Shown here: positions 55,948 through 64,000 of the stretch, in pieces
Numbering within the stretch: position 1 is the stretch's first letter
Layout of the letters: every line of letters begins with the position of its first letter
IMG/VR virus record: IMGVR_UViG_3300010413_002950
Coordinates: 1 to 64,000 of that record
From: a virus
Length of the DNA stretch: 64,000 bases
Direction: 5' to 3' (one strand)
Notes under the pieces: model-generated
Told to the model about the DNA's origin: nothing
Seen by the model: only the letters and a program-made list of their open reading frames with translations
The model's database searches: none
Translations under genes and position numbers: made by a program

Positions 55948-56738
55948 AAAAAATTATCATATGTCCAATCTATAGGCACTTTCCATTGATTATTGCAAAT
56001 TAGCCTATCACAAACTGCATCTATACTCATATCTGGCCCTAAAGAATTATCATTTACCAATTTTAGAATTGTTTCAAAGTCTCTTTTGCCTATTTCATTT
56101 AATTCTCCATCAACAAGAGCCATATCTTTACCATTGACAGATTTGATAGATCCTAACACTATAGTTGATTCCATTTTTTCTAGATTTGCTGTATCTATAT
56201 TTTTCATCGAAAACCATCTATTTTGTGTAAAGAGAATGGTTTCAGCCATTTCTCCCCTAATTTCAAATGGTTCTCTAAGCTTATATTCAAATTCAATATC
56301 TTCAATTTTATCAGCCGATCGAATAGGCAATGTGTTTAAATCTCCGCAAAATGAAGTTTTCCACCCACATCTTGGACAATTAAGGTTAACATCTATTTCT
56401 TCACCCATAGTCTCATAGCGAAGTAGTACATAAGCTTGTAAAACATCTCCATGATACATATGATAAATTGCAGCTAGCCTATCATTTTCTTCCATCTGTG
56501 TGAAATCATGTGGCCCAATTCTAGTACACATCTCTGATAGCACCACAGCCACATACTGAAAGAACGTAAGAGCCCCTTTGCCCTTTTGCCGCTGCTTACG
56601 CTTTAGCTCTTCGTTCATCTTTAGATTCCAACGTCTAAAAGCAAGATCTTTATGATAATATCCTGCTTTATCTGGAATGCCAAGAGCTAATTTTATACCA
56701 TAATCTTTTAGATCTATTGTCTTAAATTTTTCTATCAC
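55929..56738 (-). CDS. tail assembly chaperone (G-like), short form
   Basis: 269 aa ending FFSVTSH. Position between tube and tape measure genes, and the slippery T TTT TTC near its end, define it as the tail assembly chaperone short form. It has an apparent zinc site (CPRCGWKTSFC near residue 122), and the fold may be of the gp26-like baseplate family, so a hub protein is the alternative. The long form is made by -1 frameshifting into the 55762-55947 extension. Confidence 0.75.
   Translation of the reverse strand: MIEKFKTIDLKDYGIKLALGIPDKAGYYHKDLAFRRWNLKMNEELKRKQRQKGKGALTFFQYVAVVLSEMCTRIGPHDFTQMEENDRLAAIYHMYHGDVLQAYVLLRYETMGEEIDVNLNCPRCGWKTSFCGDLNTLPIRSADKIEDIEFEYKLREPFEIRGEMAETILFTQNRWFSMKNIDTANLEKMESTIVLGSIKSVNGKDMALVDGELNEIGKRDFETILKLVNDNSLGPDMSIDAVCDRLICNNQWKVPIDWTYDNFFSVTSH
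55947..55953 (-). promoter_or_regulatory. -1 frameshift slippery site (T TTT TTC)
   Basis: In the gene frame the codons AAT TTT TTC contain the heptamer T TTTTTC. Slipping back by one base reads on through CTC AGT TAC into the conserved-looking -1 ORF. This matches the XXXYYYZ rule and the position used by most long-tailed phages. Confidence 0.75.
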
Positions 56739-56788
56739 AGCACACCTCCAATCGGATTATCCTTGATAGGCCCTGCTGTATGGGCGTT

Positions 56789-56818
56789 ATTATACCGGGT
56801 TAACCTCATCAGCTTCAA
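56789..56818 (-). promoter_or_regulatory. weak promoter candidate before the chaperone gene
   Basis: TATAAT (56789-56794) and TTGAAG (56813-56818) with an 18-bp spacer on the transcribed strand, overlapping the end of the tube gene. Could give extra expression of the chaperone and tape measure. Weak, the -35 is 4 of 6 matches. Confidence 0.25.
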
Positions 56819-57230
56819 AAAAGTATGTAAACATTGCTGGTTCACCTTCATTTTCCATATCGCCACCAGGAACGGTCCTTCCAGAGATCCATAGATTTAC
56901 TAGCGAAAACGTTCTAGGCGTTCTATCTAGTCGATAGAAAACCATAGATCCGGCTTTTCTATGAGCTGGATCAACTGGAGCTTGACACTGTTTATACCAT
57001 GCTTCTAATGATGCAACTTCTACATCATGATGCATAAATATAGTACCAGTAAATGACACTGGCATTTTCTCTCCAGAAGTTCTTTTAGTTCTATCTGGCA
57101 TTTCTATAACATTTAATCTCTCTTCAATGTCATCAGAAGTTTTTAGTGTCAATGGCACTACTCCTGGAACTACCAATTCAAAACTATGAAGAGGTATATG
57201 ATTCTCTTTAATCTTACCTTTTAAACCCAT
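56790..57230 (-). CDS. tail tube protein
   Basis: 146 aa. Beta-rich (FELVVPGVVPLTLKTSDDIEE, PVSFTGTIFMHHDVEVASLEAWY, FSLVNLWISGRTVPGGD) in the pattern of contractile-tail tube proteins such as T4 gp19. Immediately downstream of the sheath gene. Forms the inner tube for DNA delivery. Confidence 0.85.
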   Translation of the reverse strand: MGLKGKIKENHIPLHSFELVVPGVVPLTLKTSDDIEERLNVIEMPDRTKRTSGEKMPVSFTGTIFMHHDVEVASLEAWYKQCQAPVDPAHRKAGSMVFYRLDRTPRTFSLVNLWISGRTVPGGDMENEGEPAMFTYFFEADEVNPV

Positions 57231-57271
57231 GTTTTCCTCCTAGCTAGTTCACTCTATTACAGTGTCTATCA

Positions 57272-59602
57272 CTATACAGCTGCTTCAAAAATGCCAGCTT
57301 TGCCCATGCGAATAACAAATCTTTCTACTGTGTTGACGAACCTAAGCTGAACTTCAGCTATCAGATCGCCATTCTCTTTTGTTAATGGTGTATTAAGCTC
57401 ATCATCAAGCTTAATGATAACGGCTTCATCAAATGGATATGCATCATCAAAAGCTTTATTGTTATATTCTACTTGAAAGAATCCACGCAATGAAGCCAAA
57501 GCTAATTGCTGTGTTCTAACATTGTTGAGAGCGAATATGATCCAATCATAACTCTCTTGCAGAACATGCTCATAGTAGCTCATAGCTTCACGCTGATGCT
57601 TCCATCTCCAAGTAGGATCAGTAGCAGGTAGACGATCTCCCCAGATAACAAAGTTACCTTGTTTCTTGATAATAACAGGAATTCCCTTTGGATTAAGAAG
57701 TTCCTGATCAAGAATAGCGTCTCCAGTTGGTAGCTTCAGGATAGCTGGCAACGTTGCATCGATACCAGCTTCAGCTTTATGATAACCAAAGTTGTCTACA
57801 GCAATTCTAGCTTCTCTACCATGAACCATTCCCGTAACAGGAACTAGTTTTAGCTTACCTTCTCCATTACCTTGTGGATCTGCCATGTAAGCGTAACTTG
57901 GGAAGATTGTAGCTGAATAATTACTTCTTCCAATTGTATCATTGATATAGTCAATTGCTGCATCTTCAGTAGTAATATTGCTCGGAATTTCAACTCTATA
58001 TTGATGGTTTTTAGCATCTGCATAAGCTATACCAGCTTTTTGTACTGCTGTAGAATTTACACCTGGAGTAGCCAATTTCAATAGCCCCATATTAAGTCCA
58101 AGAACTCTATTGAATGGACTAGAATCTACATCCCATAGTTGTTGATTATAGCTAGCATCTACAACATCTGCATTACCATCTCTACCGCCTTCAAGCTCTA
58201 GAGTTGCTTCAACTCGAAAGTCATCTGCAGTAGTAGCTACAGCTGTCATGTCAGATCCATCAGCTACAGTGATAATCTGATGGGTGTTATCTACAATCCG
58301 AAACTTTTTGTTTCTATCAGCAGAATTGGTTTGATCTGGAAACAGATAGCCACCGATCAAGGAATCAGCTATAAATGGCTTGTAGTTAATAATCAATGTA
58401 TCTGTAGCAACCAACGGAGTAGCTCCAGCTGTAACCGTAAACGGTGGAGCCCACCAGATATCAGGTGTAAATAGAGATCCTAGCGTAATAGATCCAAGAT
58501 CACCAAACTTATCACTAACTGCATCTCCAGCTGTAGGTGATGTCATGGTAACAGTAATCTTCTGAGCTACCATCAAATCAGAAGTAGTTCCCAATGCAAA
58601 GGTTGGATTTCCACCAGTAGGAGAGTTGATAGTAAAATCTGCTATTTCAGCTGTCAAAGTCAAAGCTGTTACTGCAGAATTCTTGCCATAGATATTAGCT
58701 GGTCGAATAGCGCTAGTAATAGATCCAACCCAAACATTAGTGGCTTCGATCTCATAATTGGCAGAATCGTTATTTATAATATCTACCCAATACCTTGAGG
58801 ATGCAGGATCCATAGAGAGGTTTGGATAGCTAGTGATCAAATCTCCATCAACATATACATCTAATGCAAATTCAGTATCTGGATTTTCTTCACCATTCCT
58901 GATTTTGATGCTAATAGCTTTACTTTCGTTTTCACGAGTAATATAAACCTGAAGATCTGTTGGTGAACCCCCAAGATCAGTAGCCATAGTTAGATCTGGC
59001 TCAACTGTGAAATCCCATTCACTGGTTCCTGAGTTCCAGACATTACCAAGGATCTTATACTGTGTGGTTCCAACTTCACCAAACTGAATGTATCCACCCT
59101 TATATTCATCAGTCTCAAAAGAGCTTTCAACAACTGTAGGCACCTCTGAAGCACCTAATGAAAGAACAGTCTCAGTTACTTGACCTACAGCACTTAAGAG
59201 AGTTGTATATCTCTTTAACTTACCGCCCCAGCGTCCGCCATTATGAGCTTTGATAGTACCTACATGTGTTAGAACAGAAGACATGCGAGCATATAGCTTC
59301 ATTTCAGCTTGTAGCTCATTGCCATCAGTAACTCGCACAAGAACCAAGCCTCCAGCTCCATTAGCATTTTTGTAATACTCATAGATTGCATCTGGGCATA
59401 GGCTATCATCCAAATAGCTTCCAACCCTACGCTGTGCCAACTTGCTAGTACCAGCAAAAATCAATTCACCAACTGGCCCTTTTTCAAGGATACCGCCATA
59501 ACCTGCCCATCCAAGAGCCCCTGGAGAAATTTGCTTTTCTCCTTCAAGTTCTTGAATCTGAGTTCCCGCTCCAAAAATAGGCCCATAAACCTTATTTGCC
59601 AT
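57272..59602 (-). CDS. tail sheath protein
   Basis: 776 aa. Ends with the conserved region DGDRLPATDPTWRWKH-like (IIKKQGNFVIWGDRLPATDP), then INDTIGRS and NVRTQQLALASLRGFFQVEY as seen in contractile sheath proteins; the N-terminus opens with a signature GPVGELIFAGT. Long relative to minimal sheaths (~400-500 aa), so extra surface domains (about 150-450). Upstream of the tube gene. Confidence 0.93.
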   Translation of the reverse strand: MANKVYGPIFGAGTQIQELEGEKQISPGALGWAGYGGILEKGPVGELIFAGTSKLAQRRVGSYLDDSLCPDAIYEYYKNANGAGGLVLVRVTDGNELQAEMKLYARMSSVLTHVGTIKAHNGGRWGGKLKRYTTLLSAVGQVTETVLSLGASEVPTVVESSFETDEYKGGYIQFGEVGTTQYKILGNVWNSGTSEWDFTVEPDLTMATDLGGSPTDLQVYITRENESKAISIKIRNGEENPDTEFALDVYVDGDLITSYPNLSMDPASSRYWVDIINNDSANYEIEATNVWVGSITSAIRPANIYGKNSAVTALTLTAEIADFTINSPTGGNPTFALGTTSDLMVAQKITVTMTSPTAGDAVSDKFGDLGSITLGSLFTPDIWWAPPFTVTAGATPLVATDTLIINYKPFIADSLIGGYLFPDQTNSADRNKKFRIVDNTHQIITVADGSDMTAVATTADDFRVEATLELEGGRDGNADVVDASYNQQLWDVDSSPFNRVLGLNMGLLKLATPGVNSTAVQKAGIAYADAKNHQYRVEIPSNITTEDAAIDYINDTIGRSNYSATIFPSYAYMADPQGNGEGKLKLVPVTGMVHGREARIAVDNFGYHKAEAGIDATLPAILKLPTGDAILDQELLNPKGIPVIIKKQGNFVIWGDRLPATDPTWRWKHQREAMSYYEHVLQESYDWIIFALNNVRTQQLALASLRGFFQVEYNNKAFDDAYPFDEAVIIKLDDELNTPLTKENGDLIAEVQLRFVNTVERFVIRMGKAGIFEAAV

Positions 59603-59611
59603 AATTCCTCC

Positions 59612-60853
59612 TTATTGGACTTCTACGTCTAAATCGCCTCCAATATCAAACTGAGCCACAAGATTTCCATCATAAGCATCTTTTGCCCATACACAGAAAT
59701 TAGGGATTCGGAACGTTGCGACCCAAGAATGCAAATCTTTTTCTTCCTCGGAATTTGATTGCTCGTATTCCTCTACTAACCATAGCCTATAACGTTCATC
59801 TAATCCTGTCGATACAATGATAAAATTATTCGCGAAATACCGCTTAACAGCAGATGTGAGGCGAAGGTGATCTACTTGTTTATCGGTTATACCTCGAATA
59901 GTAAAATTTAGATTCCCCTGTATGGGACCTGGCAAAACTTTAGCTGTTCCGTCTGATTTTTTACCTACATAGTCTTCTGTGTACCACTGTACTGCATCTG
60001 TAAAACTAACATCTTCTAGTATCAACGATGGAATTTTTTCTACTTCATACCAATCTCTGCTAGTAGAAATAGCCACTATTGGCTCATACTTGAACCTAAT
60101 CCACATTAGCTGACCAGCTACAACTGAAGCTGAAAGCGTTAGCTGTTTGGTAACTGGATTATAGCTACTAAATATGTCGTTATTATGATCCGGATCTGTA
60201 GTATGGTTGAATACAGAGTCAATATCAACTATGTTATAATCTGTATCAATTTCTATATCCATATCAACATAGGTTCCAGAATTTTGCTGTACCAAATTGA
60301 TTCTAGCTATCGGTCTGATATTTGTCTTCAATTTTCTGACAATAGTTCTGAGAATCATATCCTCTTCTTCAGAATCAAGAAGAGCACCATAAGCTACACG
60401 AATCTCTATCAATTCTGGAGTCACAGTTGAATCTGATGTTCTGAGATTAACTATTACCTGTAGCTTTCTTTCTGTAGCTGGAAAGGAAACTATGTTCTCA
60501 GCTATTTCATCTTCTGTATTCCAGTTGTTTGTGGTTACAGCCCATGCGGATCCATTCCAGTAATATTCGTTTGTTCCATCTCCAAGTCTAAAATATGCCG
60601 AAGTTACTTGCTCGCCATTAATCTTTTTATGTAGAATTTCTGCGTCAAAGCCTTGCCATTCTCTTACTGCGTCTGGATTAGCTATCCATGATTTTACATA
60701 AAGATCTGTAGCTGTAGGATAAACATTTGAGCCATAAGTTCCTAGCTGTGCTCTATGTGTTTTTGGATCAATTCTGGTATTTGGACCTAATTCTACCCTA
60801 GCCCTATCGGCTTCTTCAAATGTAAAATGCTTTATGTAAGTTCTTAAATCCAT
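59612..60853 (-). CDS. virion structural protein, 413 aa
   Basis: Two beta-rich regions (EWQGFDAEILHKKINGEQ, then SVVAGQLMWIRFKYEP) and a final domain with FRIPNFCVWAKDAYDG. Immediately upstream of the sheath gene, where neck and tail-completion genes lie. Family not recognised; virion location inferred from context. Confidence 0.65.
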   Translation of the reverse strand: MDLRTYIKHFTFEEADRARVELGPNTRIDPKTHRAQLGTYGSNVYPTATDLYVKSWIANPDAVREWQGFDAEILHKKINGEQVTSAYFRLGDGTNEYYWNGSAWAVTTNNWNTEDEIAENIVSFPATERKLQVIVNLRTSDSTVTPELIEIRVAYGALLDSEEEDMILRTIVRKLKTNIRPIARINLVQQNSGTYVDMDIEIDTDYNIVDIDSVFNHTTDPDHNNDIFSSYNPVTKQLTLSASVVAGQLMWIRFKYEPIVAISTSRDWYEVEKIPSLILEDVSFTDAVQWYTEDYVGKKSDGTAKVLPGPIQGNLNFTIRGITDKQVDHLRLTSAVKRYFANNFIIVSTGLDERYRLWLVEEYEQSNSEEEKDLHSWVATFRIPNFCVWAKDAYDGNLVAQFDIGGDLDVEVQ

Positions 60854-61500
60854 TATCTTGTTTTCTTCTTACCACGCTCAGCTAATTCTTTAAACCCATC
60901 ACCAATTGACTTTAGCCAATTTGCTTCAGCTATTTTCTTAAGGCTAGGATCTTGCATTGCATATCGTATAAATGGCCTTTTAGGAATAACTATTGCTTTA
61001 GTTGAAGCTTTTAGGGGATAGAATTTTTTGGTTTTTGACATTTCCCAAATAGCTTTAGCCCTACCGCTTAATTTTGAAATAGGAATATTACCATTTGAGG
61101 CTTGCCATAAGTACCAAAACATAGCTCTCATTTTTTTAGTAACCTTAATGGTAACTCCATTATGTACGGCTTTACCCACATTGTAATTCTTGTCTGTTCT
61201 AAGAAGCCCTATAAAAGCTATATTCCAAGCTGGAACAGAATAAGTAATAGCATTAAACATATCAGCTCCAGCTGTTCCAACTATTGGCTTATTACCACCC
61301 TTAATAGCCCTTGTAAGTTCTGCGTTTCTAGGTGGTACACCTGTCTTTATCTCTTGCCTTATCTGTCTCCTAATGGCTATAGCGTTTTTTGTAGTGCCTT
61401 TTTTGATATGCTTCTGCATTCCTATCATTAGAGTTTTTGGAGAAAGTCCATTAATTAGCACTCTCCAATTTCCATCTAATTGTATTGATACACTAGCCAT
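60853..61500 (-). CDS. tail completion protein, gpS-like
   Basis: 215 aa from MASVSIQLDG (61500); longer start 61524 lacks a better signal. Basic helical protein with IPKRPFIRYAMQDP near 187-200, the motif (IPxRPF) of the Mu/P2 gpS-type phage virion morphogenesis family. Would complete the tail-head joint. Overlaps the connector gene by 8 nt. Confidence 0.7.
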   Translation of the reverse strand: MASVSIQLDGNWRVLINGLSPKTLMIGMQKHIKKGTTKNAIAIRRQIRQEIKTGVPPRNAELTRAIKGGNKPIVGTAGADMFNAITYSVPAWNIAFIGLLRTDKNYNVGKAVHNGVTIKVTKKMRAMFWYLWQASNGNIPISKLSGRAKAIWEMSKTKKFYPLKASTKAIVIPKRPFIRYAMQDPSLKKIAEANWLKSIGDGFKELAERGKKKTR

Positions 61501-61891
61501 GTTTTGCTGGTTGCCGATCTGCAAAATAGCATTTTAGTAGAGTGTGACCAAAGGCTGAATAATGCCCCATTGGCTCTATGCGAGAAATATAAGAATCATG
61601 AGATATATTGCCTATTTGTATAATTCTGTCATTAACATTTATTGTAATACTAGCGCTATCCAAATCTCTCTGTCTAAAAAGCACATAGCCTCTTTCATTT
61701 TCCTGAACTCCACCAGTATGGTAAGATTGCTCCTTGCTAGAGCCATACTTCACTTGACCAGGAATTGTTACTGTAGAATTTCTAGCAGCTTGTTGAATTG
61801 GCTCTCTAGCATCTTCATCATAGATTGTTTCACTATAATTAATTTGCTCAATCTGCACATTTACCGGATGTAGCAATCTAGGATAAGGCAT
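61493..61891 (-). CDS. head-tail connector-like protein, 132 aa
   Basis: Start MPYPRLLHP at 61891 with GGAGATACTACTA before ATG. Beta-rich (ITINVNDRIIQIGNISHDSYI, LLKCYFADR), with the size of neck stopper/connector proteins. Placed between adaptor and tail-completion genes. Confidence 0.6.
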   Translation of the reverse strand: MPYPRLLHPVNVQIEQINYSETIYDEDAREPIQQAARNSTVTIPGQVKYGSSKEQSYHTGGVQENERGYVLFRQRDLDSASITINVNDRIIQIGNISHDSYISRIEPMGHYSAFGHTLLKCYFADRQPAKHG

Positions 61892-62991
61892 TAGTAGTAT
61901 CTCCAATGGCTAGGAGTGGCTATTCCGATTGGAGCTTTATAAAGCTTTACGATATCAAGAATTTCTTGATCCTGAGTTATACCCGTAAGTCCTACTCTTC
62001 TATCTACAAAATCTGCATCTCCATATTTGATAGAATGCCCATCTGTTTTTTCTTCAATTACTACTCCAGCTATAATCGTAGGGGGTGGAGCTGGAGCTGG
62101 ATCTCCAAGAGCTATATAAACCGGATTTGTAAGCTTTTCAATTACAAGCTTTAGCAGTGCTCTCTGAATAAGCAACGGTGTTGTTCCATCTGGTTCTGTA
62201 AAACCAAATGTGCCACTAACTACATGGTTCTGATAACCTTTTTCAAAAACTATTGGGTATCTGCTATATGGAGATACGAATAAGCTTCTTCTAGTATCTG
62301 TACTTCTTCTAAGCTTAATTCTTGGATTTCTTCTATCATCAGGATAGGTGCGAGAATTATAAACTCTATATAGCGATGTATCTAAATTATCAGGAGAATT
62401 GTTAATTCTTAGATAGTCACAGGTTATAATTGGAACTCCAAGATGAATGGTATCCGTATTATCTCCATCAAAATTTATCGTTAACGCTCTAGAATTAAAC
62501 CATTGCCTACACATTCGATCTAAAGCTTGTTGCCAAGTTATAATTGCCGTTTCTATTTGGTAATCTGGAAAATCATCAGATGCAGATCCTAAAGCTGCCT
62601 TAACATCTTCAACAGTTATATAGGTATCTGTTGGTACTCCATCTACAGCTATTAGCTCAAAATCTTCAGCGCCATATTGAAATGAAGATGTAGATTGATA
62701 TTTCCATCTCCAGAATATCCTATGTGTTCCAACCCAAGCATCAGCTTCTGGCGTCCAGCCTTGGGAATTAGCATTGTCGTAAGCATAGTAAGATCCTGTA
62801 TCAAATTTACCAGGAGCTGCAGAAACATCTTCCCAACCGGACAATGGAAAGATCTGTGTGCCTGGTAGTCCATCTTCAATTCTAAAGATCTGAAATTCAA
62901 CTGAATACATATCGGTTTTTACACTATTTAGCGTAGTAAACCAATTGATGTTAGTAGTTGTATTTTCTTCTTCTCTAGCTATTCTTGGCAT
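61891..62991 (-). CDS. head-tail adaptor-like protein, 366 aa
   Basis: The N-terminal half is a beta domain (about 1-120), then ITVEDVKAALGSASDDFPDYQIETAIITWQQALDRMCRQWF, the typical helical adaptor domain of the gp6-like family. Basic middle (RNPRIKLRRSTDTRRSLF). The added beta domain is not usual. Overlaps next gene by 1 nt. Confidence 0.65.
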   Translation of the reverse strand: MPRIAREEENTTTNINWFTTLNSVKTDMYSVEFQIFRIEDGLPGTQIFPLSGWEDVSAAPGKFDTGSYYAYDNANSQGWTPEADAWVGTHRIFWRWKYQSTSSFQYGAEDFELIAVDGVPTDTYITVEDVKAALGSASDDFPDYQIETAIITWQQALDRMCRQWFNSRALTINFDGDNTDTIHLGVPIITCDYLRINNSPDNLDTSLYRVYNSRTYPDDRRNPRIKLRRSTDTRRSLFVSPYSRYPIVFEKGYQNHVVSGTFGFTEPDGTTPLLIQRALLKLVIEKLTNPVYIALGDPAPAPPPTIIAGVVIEEKTDGHSIKYGDADFVDRRVGLTGITQDQEILDIVKLYKAPIGIATPSHWRYY

Positions 62992-62998
62992 AATTTAC

Positions 62999-63268
62999 CT
63001 ACGGAATTGCTCCATCTGGATCAAATGGTGAACCTTCTGCGTCTTTTTCTACATAAAACCCTTGAACTACATCTCCAGCCAAAGGTGCTGTAGTCATAGT
63101 AACTTGGGTTTCGCTATTTTCCACACAGCCAAAGCGATCATCATCTTGCTCATAGCTAGTTCCATTAATAACTGGCCTAAAGCTACCAGCAAGAAATGCT
63201 TCAGGCGTAGTAAATACTGTATTTACTCCATTTACCGTTCCAGTTAATTCTACGATTACGCTTGCCAT
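62999..63268 (-). CDS. virion accessory domain, 89 aa
   Basis: Matches the phage pattern GTVNGVNTVFTTPEAFLAGSFRPVINGTSY, a compact beta module with a T-x-N-G-x-N-x-x-F-T turn, found alone or in fibres. Probably a decoration or fibre subunit. Downstream start is tight. Confidence 0.6.
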   Translation of the reverse strand: MASVIVELTGTVNGVNTVFTTPEAFLAGSFRPVINGTSYEQDDDRFGCVENSETQVTMTTAPLAGDVVQGFYVEKDAEGSPFDPDGAIP

Positions 63269-63274
63269 GATAAC

Positions 63275-63712
63275 CTACTGATAATCTTGATCAAATGTTC
63301 CTAGCCAATTCGTACCGTCAAAAATAAACTTAATTAGATCTACGGCGCTAGAACCTACAGATATTGTTGGAGCCGTTCCACCAGGCCAAAGTATTTTTGC
63401 TGGATAATTTGTAATATTGTAAGGGGTTGTAGCATCTTGAATTACCTTTAGATAAAGCTTAGCTGATCCAGCTGGATCTGTAAATGCTGGGGCTGTAACA
63501 TTTTCTGTGAGCGTAATAACTAGAAAATTGCTATCGCTAAAATCAAAAGTAGCAGCTCCAGAAACAGAGGAAACAGTTGGTATAGCCTTATGAGATACAG
63601 CTCCAGCTTTTTCTATATTAACCTGAGTGGTTGAACCCTTGCCAATTTCGACTACATCTGAATCGCCATCGATAGTGATTTTTGTGTTTTCTACACCAAT
63701 TCTACCAACCAT
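63275..63712 (-). CDS. virion or fibre beta protein, 145 aa
   Basis: Strand-rich sequence ending WPGGTAPTISVGSSAVDLIKF then FDGTNWLGTFDQDYQ, a motif common at the end of phage fibre/appendage domains (WxGGxxPxxS, DxxxFxxDGxxWxG). Function by analogy only. Confidence 0.6.
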   Translation of the reverse strand: MVGRIGVENTKITIDGDSDVVEIGKGSTTQVNIEKAGAVSHKAIPTVSSVSGAATFDFSDSNFLVITLTENVTAPAFTDPAGSAKLYLKVIQDATTPYNITNYPAKILWPGGTAPTISVGSSAVDLIKFIFDGTNWLGTFDQDYQ

Positions 63713-63714
63713 GA

Positions 63715-64000
63715 TTAATTTCTCCTTATGGAGCCATGAATAAAATCGTTAAAAAAGCTTCCACTTACCAATTCAGATATTGATCTTGTTATTAATCCGT
63801 TATTTTCTGAAAAGTCTCCACCACCTGTAGACATTATCGGTGTTTCTAACGACACAAGTACCTTACCACCTTCTCTAACATTGATCCCTATTCCAATCGT
63901 TGTTTCAATTTCTATTCCTCCAGTTACACTAGATAACATCGCGTCTCCGTCGCCAATAACATTTATTGCGTTTCCAGAGCTTTTAATTACTATTTTTTTA
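63715..64000 (-). CDS. partial virion protein (5' end beyond window)
   Basis: The reading frame is open to the window end (visible part: ...SGNAINVIGDGDAMLSSVTG...), so its start is outside. Gly/Ser/Thr-rich with beta repeats (IGIGINVREGGKVLVSLE), as in fibre or decoration proteins. No call on function. Confidence 0.5.
   Translation of the reverse strand, partial: KKIVIKSSGNAINVIGDGDAMLSSVTGGIEIETTIGIGINVREGGKVLVSLETPIMSTGGGDFSENNGLITRSISELVSGSFFNDFIHGSIRRN

Noticed and set aside
56770-56785. Terminator hairpin GCCC/GGGC before the chaperone gene
   Set aside because: Only a 4-bp stem with an 8-nt loop; too weak.
1-64000. tRNA genes, CRISPR arrays, IS elements, att sites
   Set aside because: No cloverleaf sequence, no spaced repeat array, no transposase or integrase and no duplicated att-like core were seen.

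Overview
The window is a 64 kb piece of a tailed-phage genome. It is AT-rich, almost wall to wall with coding sequence, and every supported gene is on the minus strand, so transcription runs from position 64000 towards 1. Sheath, tube, tape measure and a P2/Mu-style baseplate set make it a contractile-tailed (myovirus-type) phage. Two lipoproteins with lipoboxes, a spanin-like membrane protein and a peptidoglycan-binding/M15 endolysin suggest a Gram-negative host (inference). No head, portal or terminase gene is present; they presumably lie beyond the 64000 edge, where one gene is cut. I saw no tRNA, IS element, integrase or CRISPR array.

Late half (64000 to 39834): connector and head-tail genes, neck/tail completion proteins, tail sheath, tail tube, a tail-assembly chaperone pair joined by a -1 frameshift site (T TTT TTC), a TP901-type tape measure, baseplate proteins (LysM protein, gpD-like hub, gpV spike, gp25-like, gpJ-like, gpI-like), fibre/adhesin genes that include a GC-rich foreign cassette (about 43254-44940), a beta-propeller-like fibre, the endolysin and a spanin-like protein.

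Early/middle half (39752 to 1): a short AT-rich promoter-like gap (39753-39833) precedes a UvsW-like SF2 helicase. The helicase is interrupted in motif II by an intein, and the intein carries a complete EDxHD (Vsr-like) homing endonuclease gene in a different reading frame. Next come a winged-helix protein, a replication-initiator-like protein whose gene contains two copies of an iteron-like repeat (candidate origin, lambda O-like), a DnaC-like loader, a papain-like peptidase, two lipoproteins, several tiny membrane proteins, DnaB helicase, primase, a DnaE-type polymerase, an HU-like protein, a possible UvsY-like mediator, a gp32-like SSB, RecA, and Mre11/Rad50-like SbcD/SbcC proteins. A nucleotide-metabolism set (dCMP deaminase, ThyA-family enzyme, dTMP kinase, CMP kinase, HAD phosphatase) is interspersed with a radical-SAM-like protein, a divergent SpeD, a family-4-like uracil-DNA glycosylase, an MT-A70 methyltransferase and many small Cys-rich proteins.

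Together the genes encode a largely self-sufficient replisome (initiator, loader, helicase, primase, polymerase, SSB) with recombination-dependent replication (RecA, SbcCD, UvsW-like, resolvase), a dTTP supply route, and a complete tail. The most unusual item is the intein with an overprinted homing endonuclease at 38175-39086. Also notable are the iteron repeats inside the initiator gene, the tail frameshift, a frameshifted small gene at 23214-23484, and several divergent enzymes.
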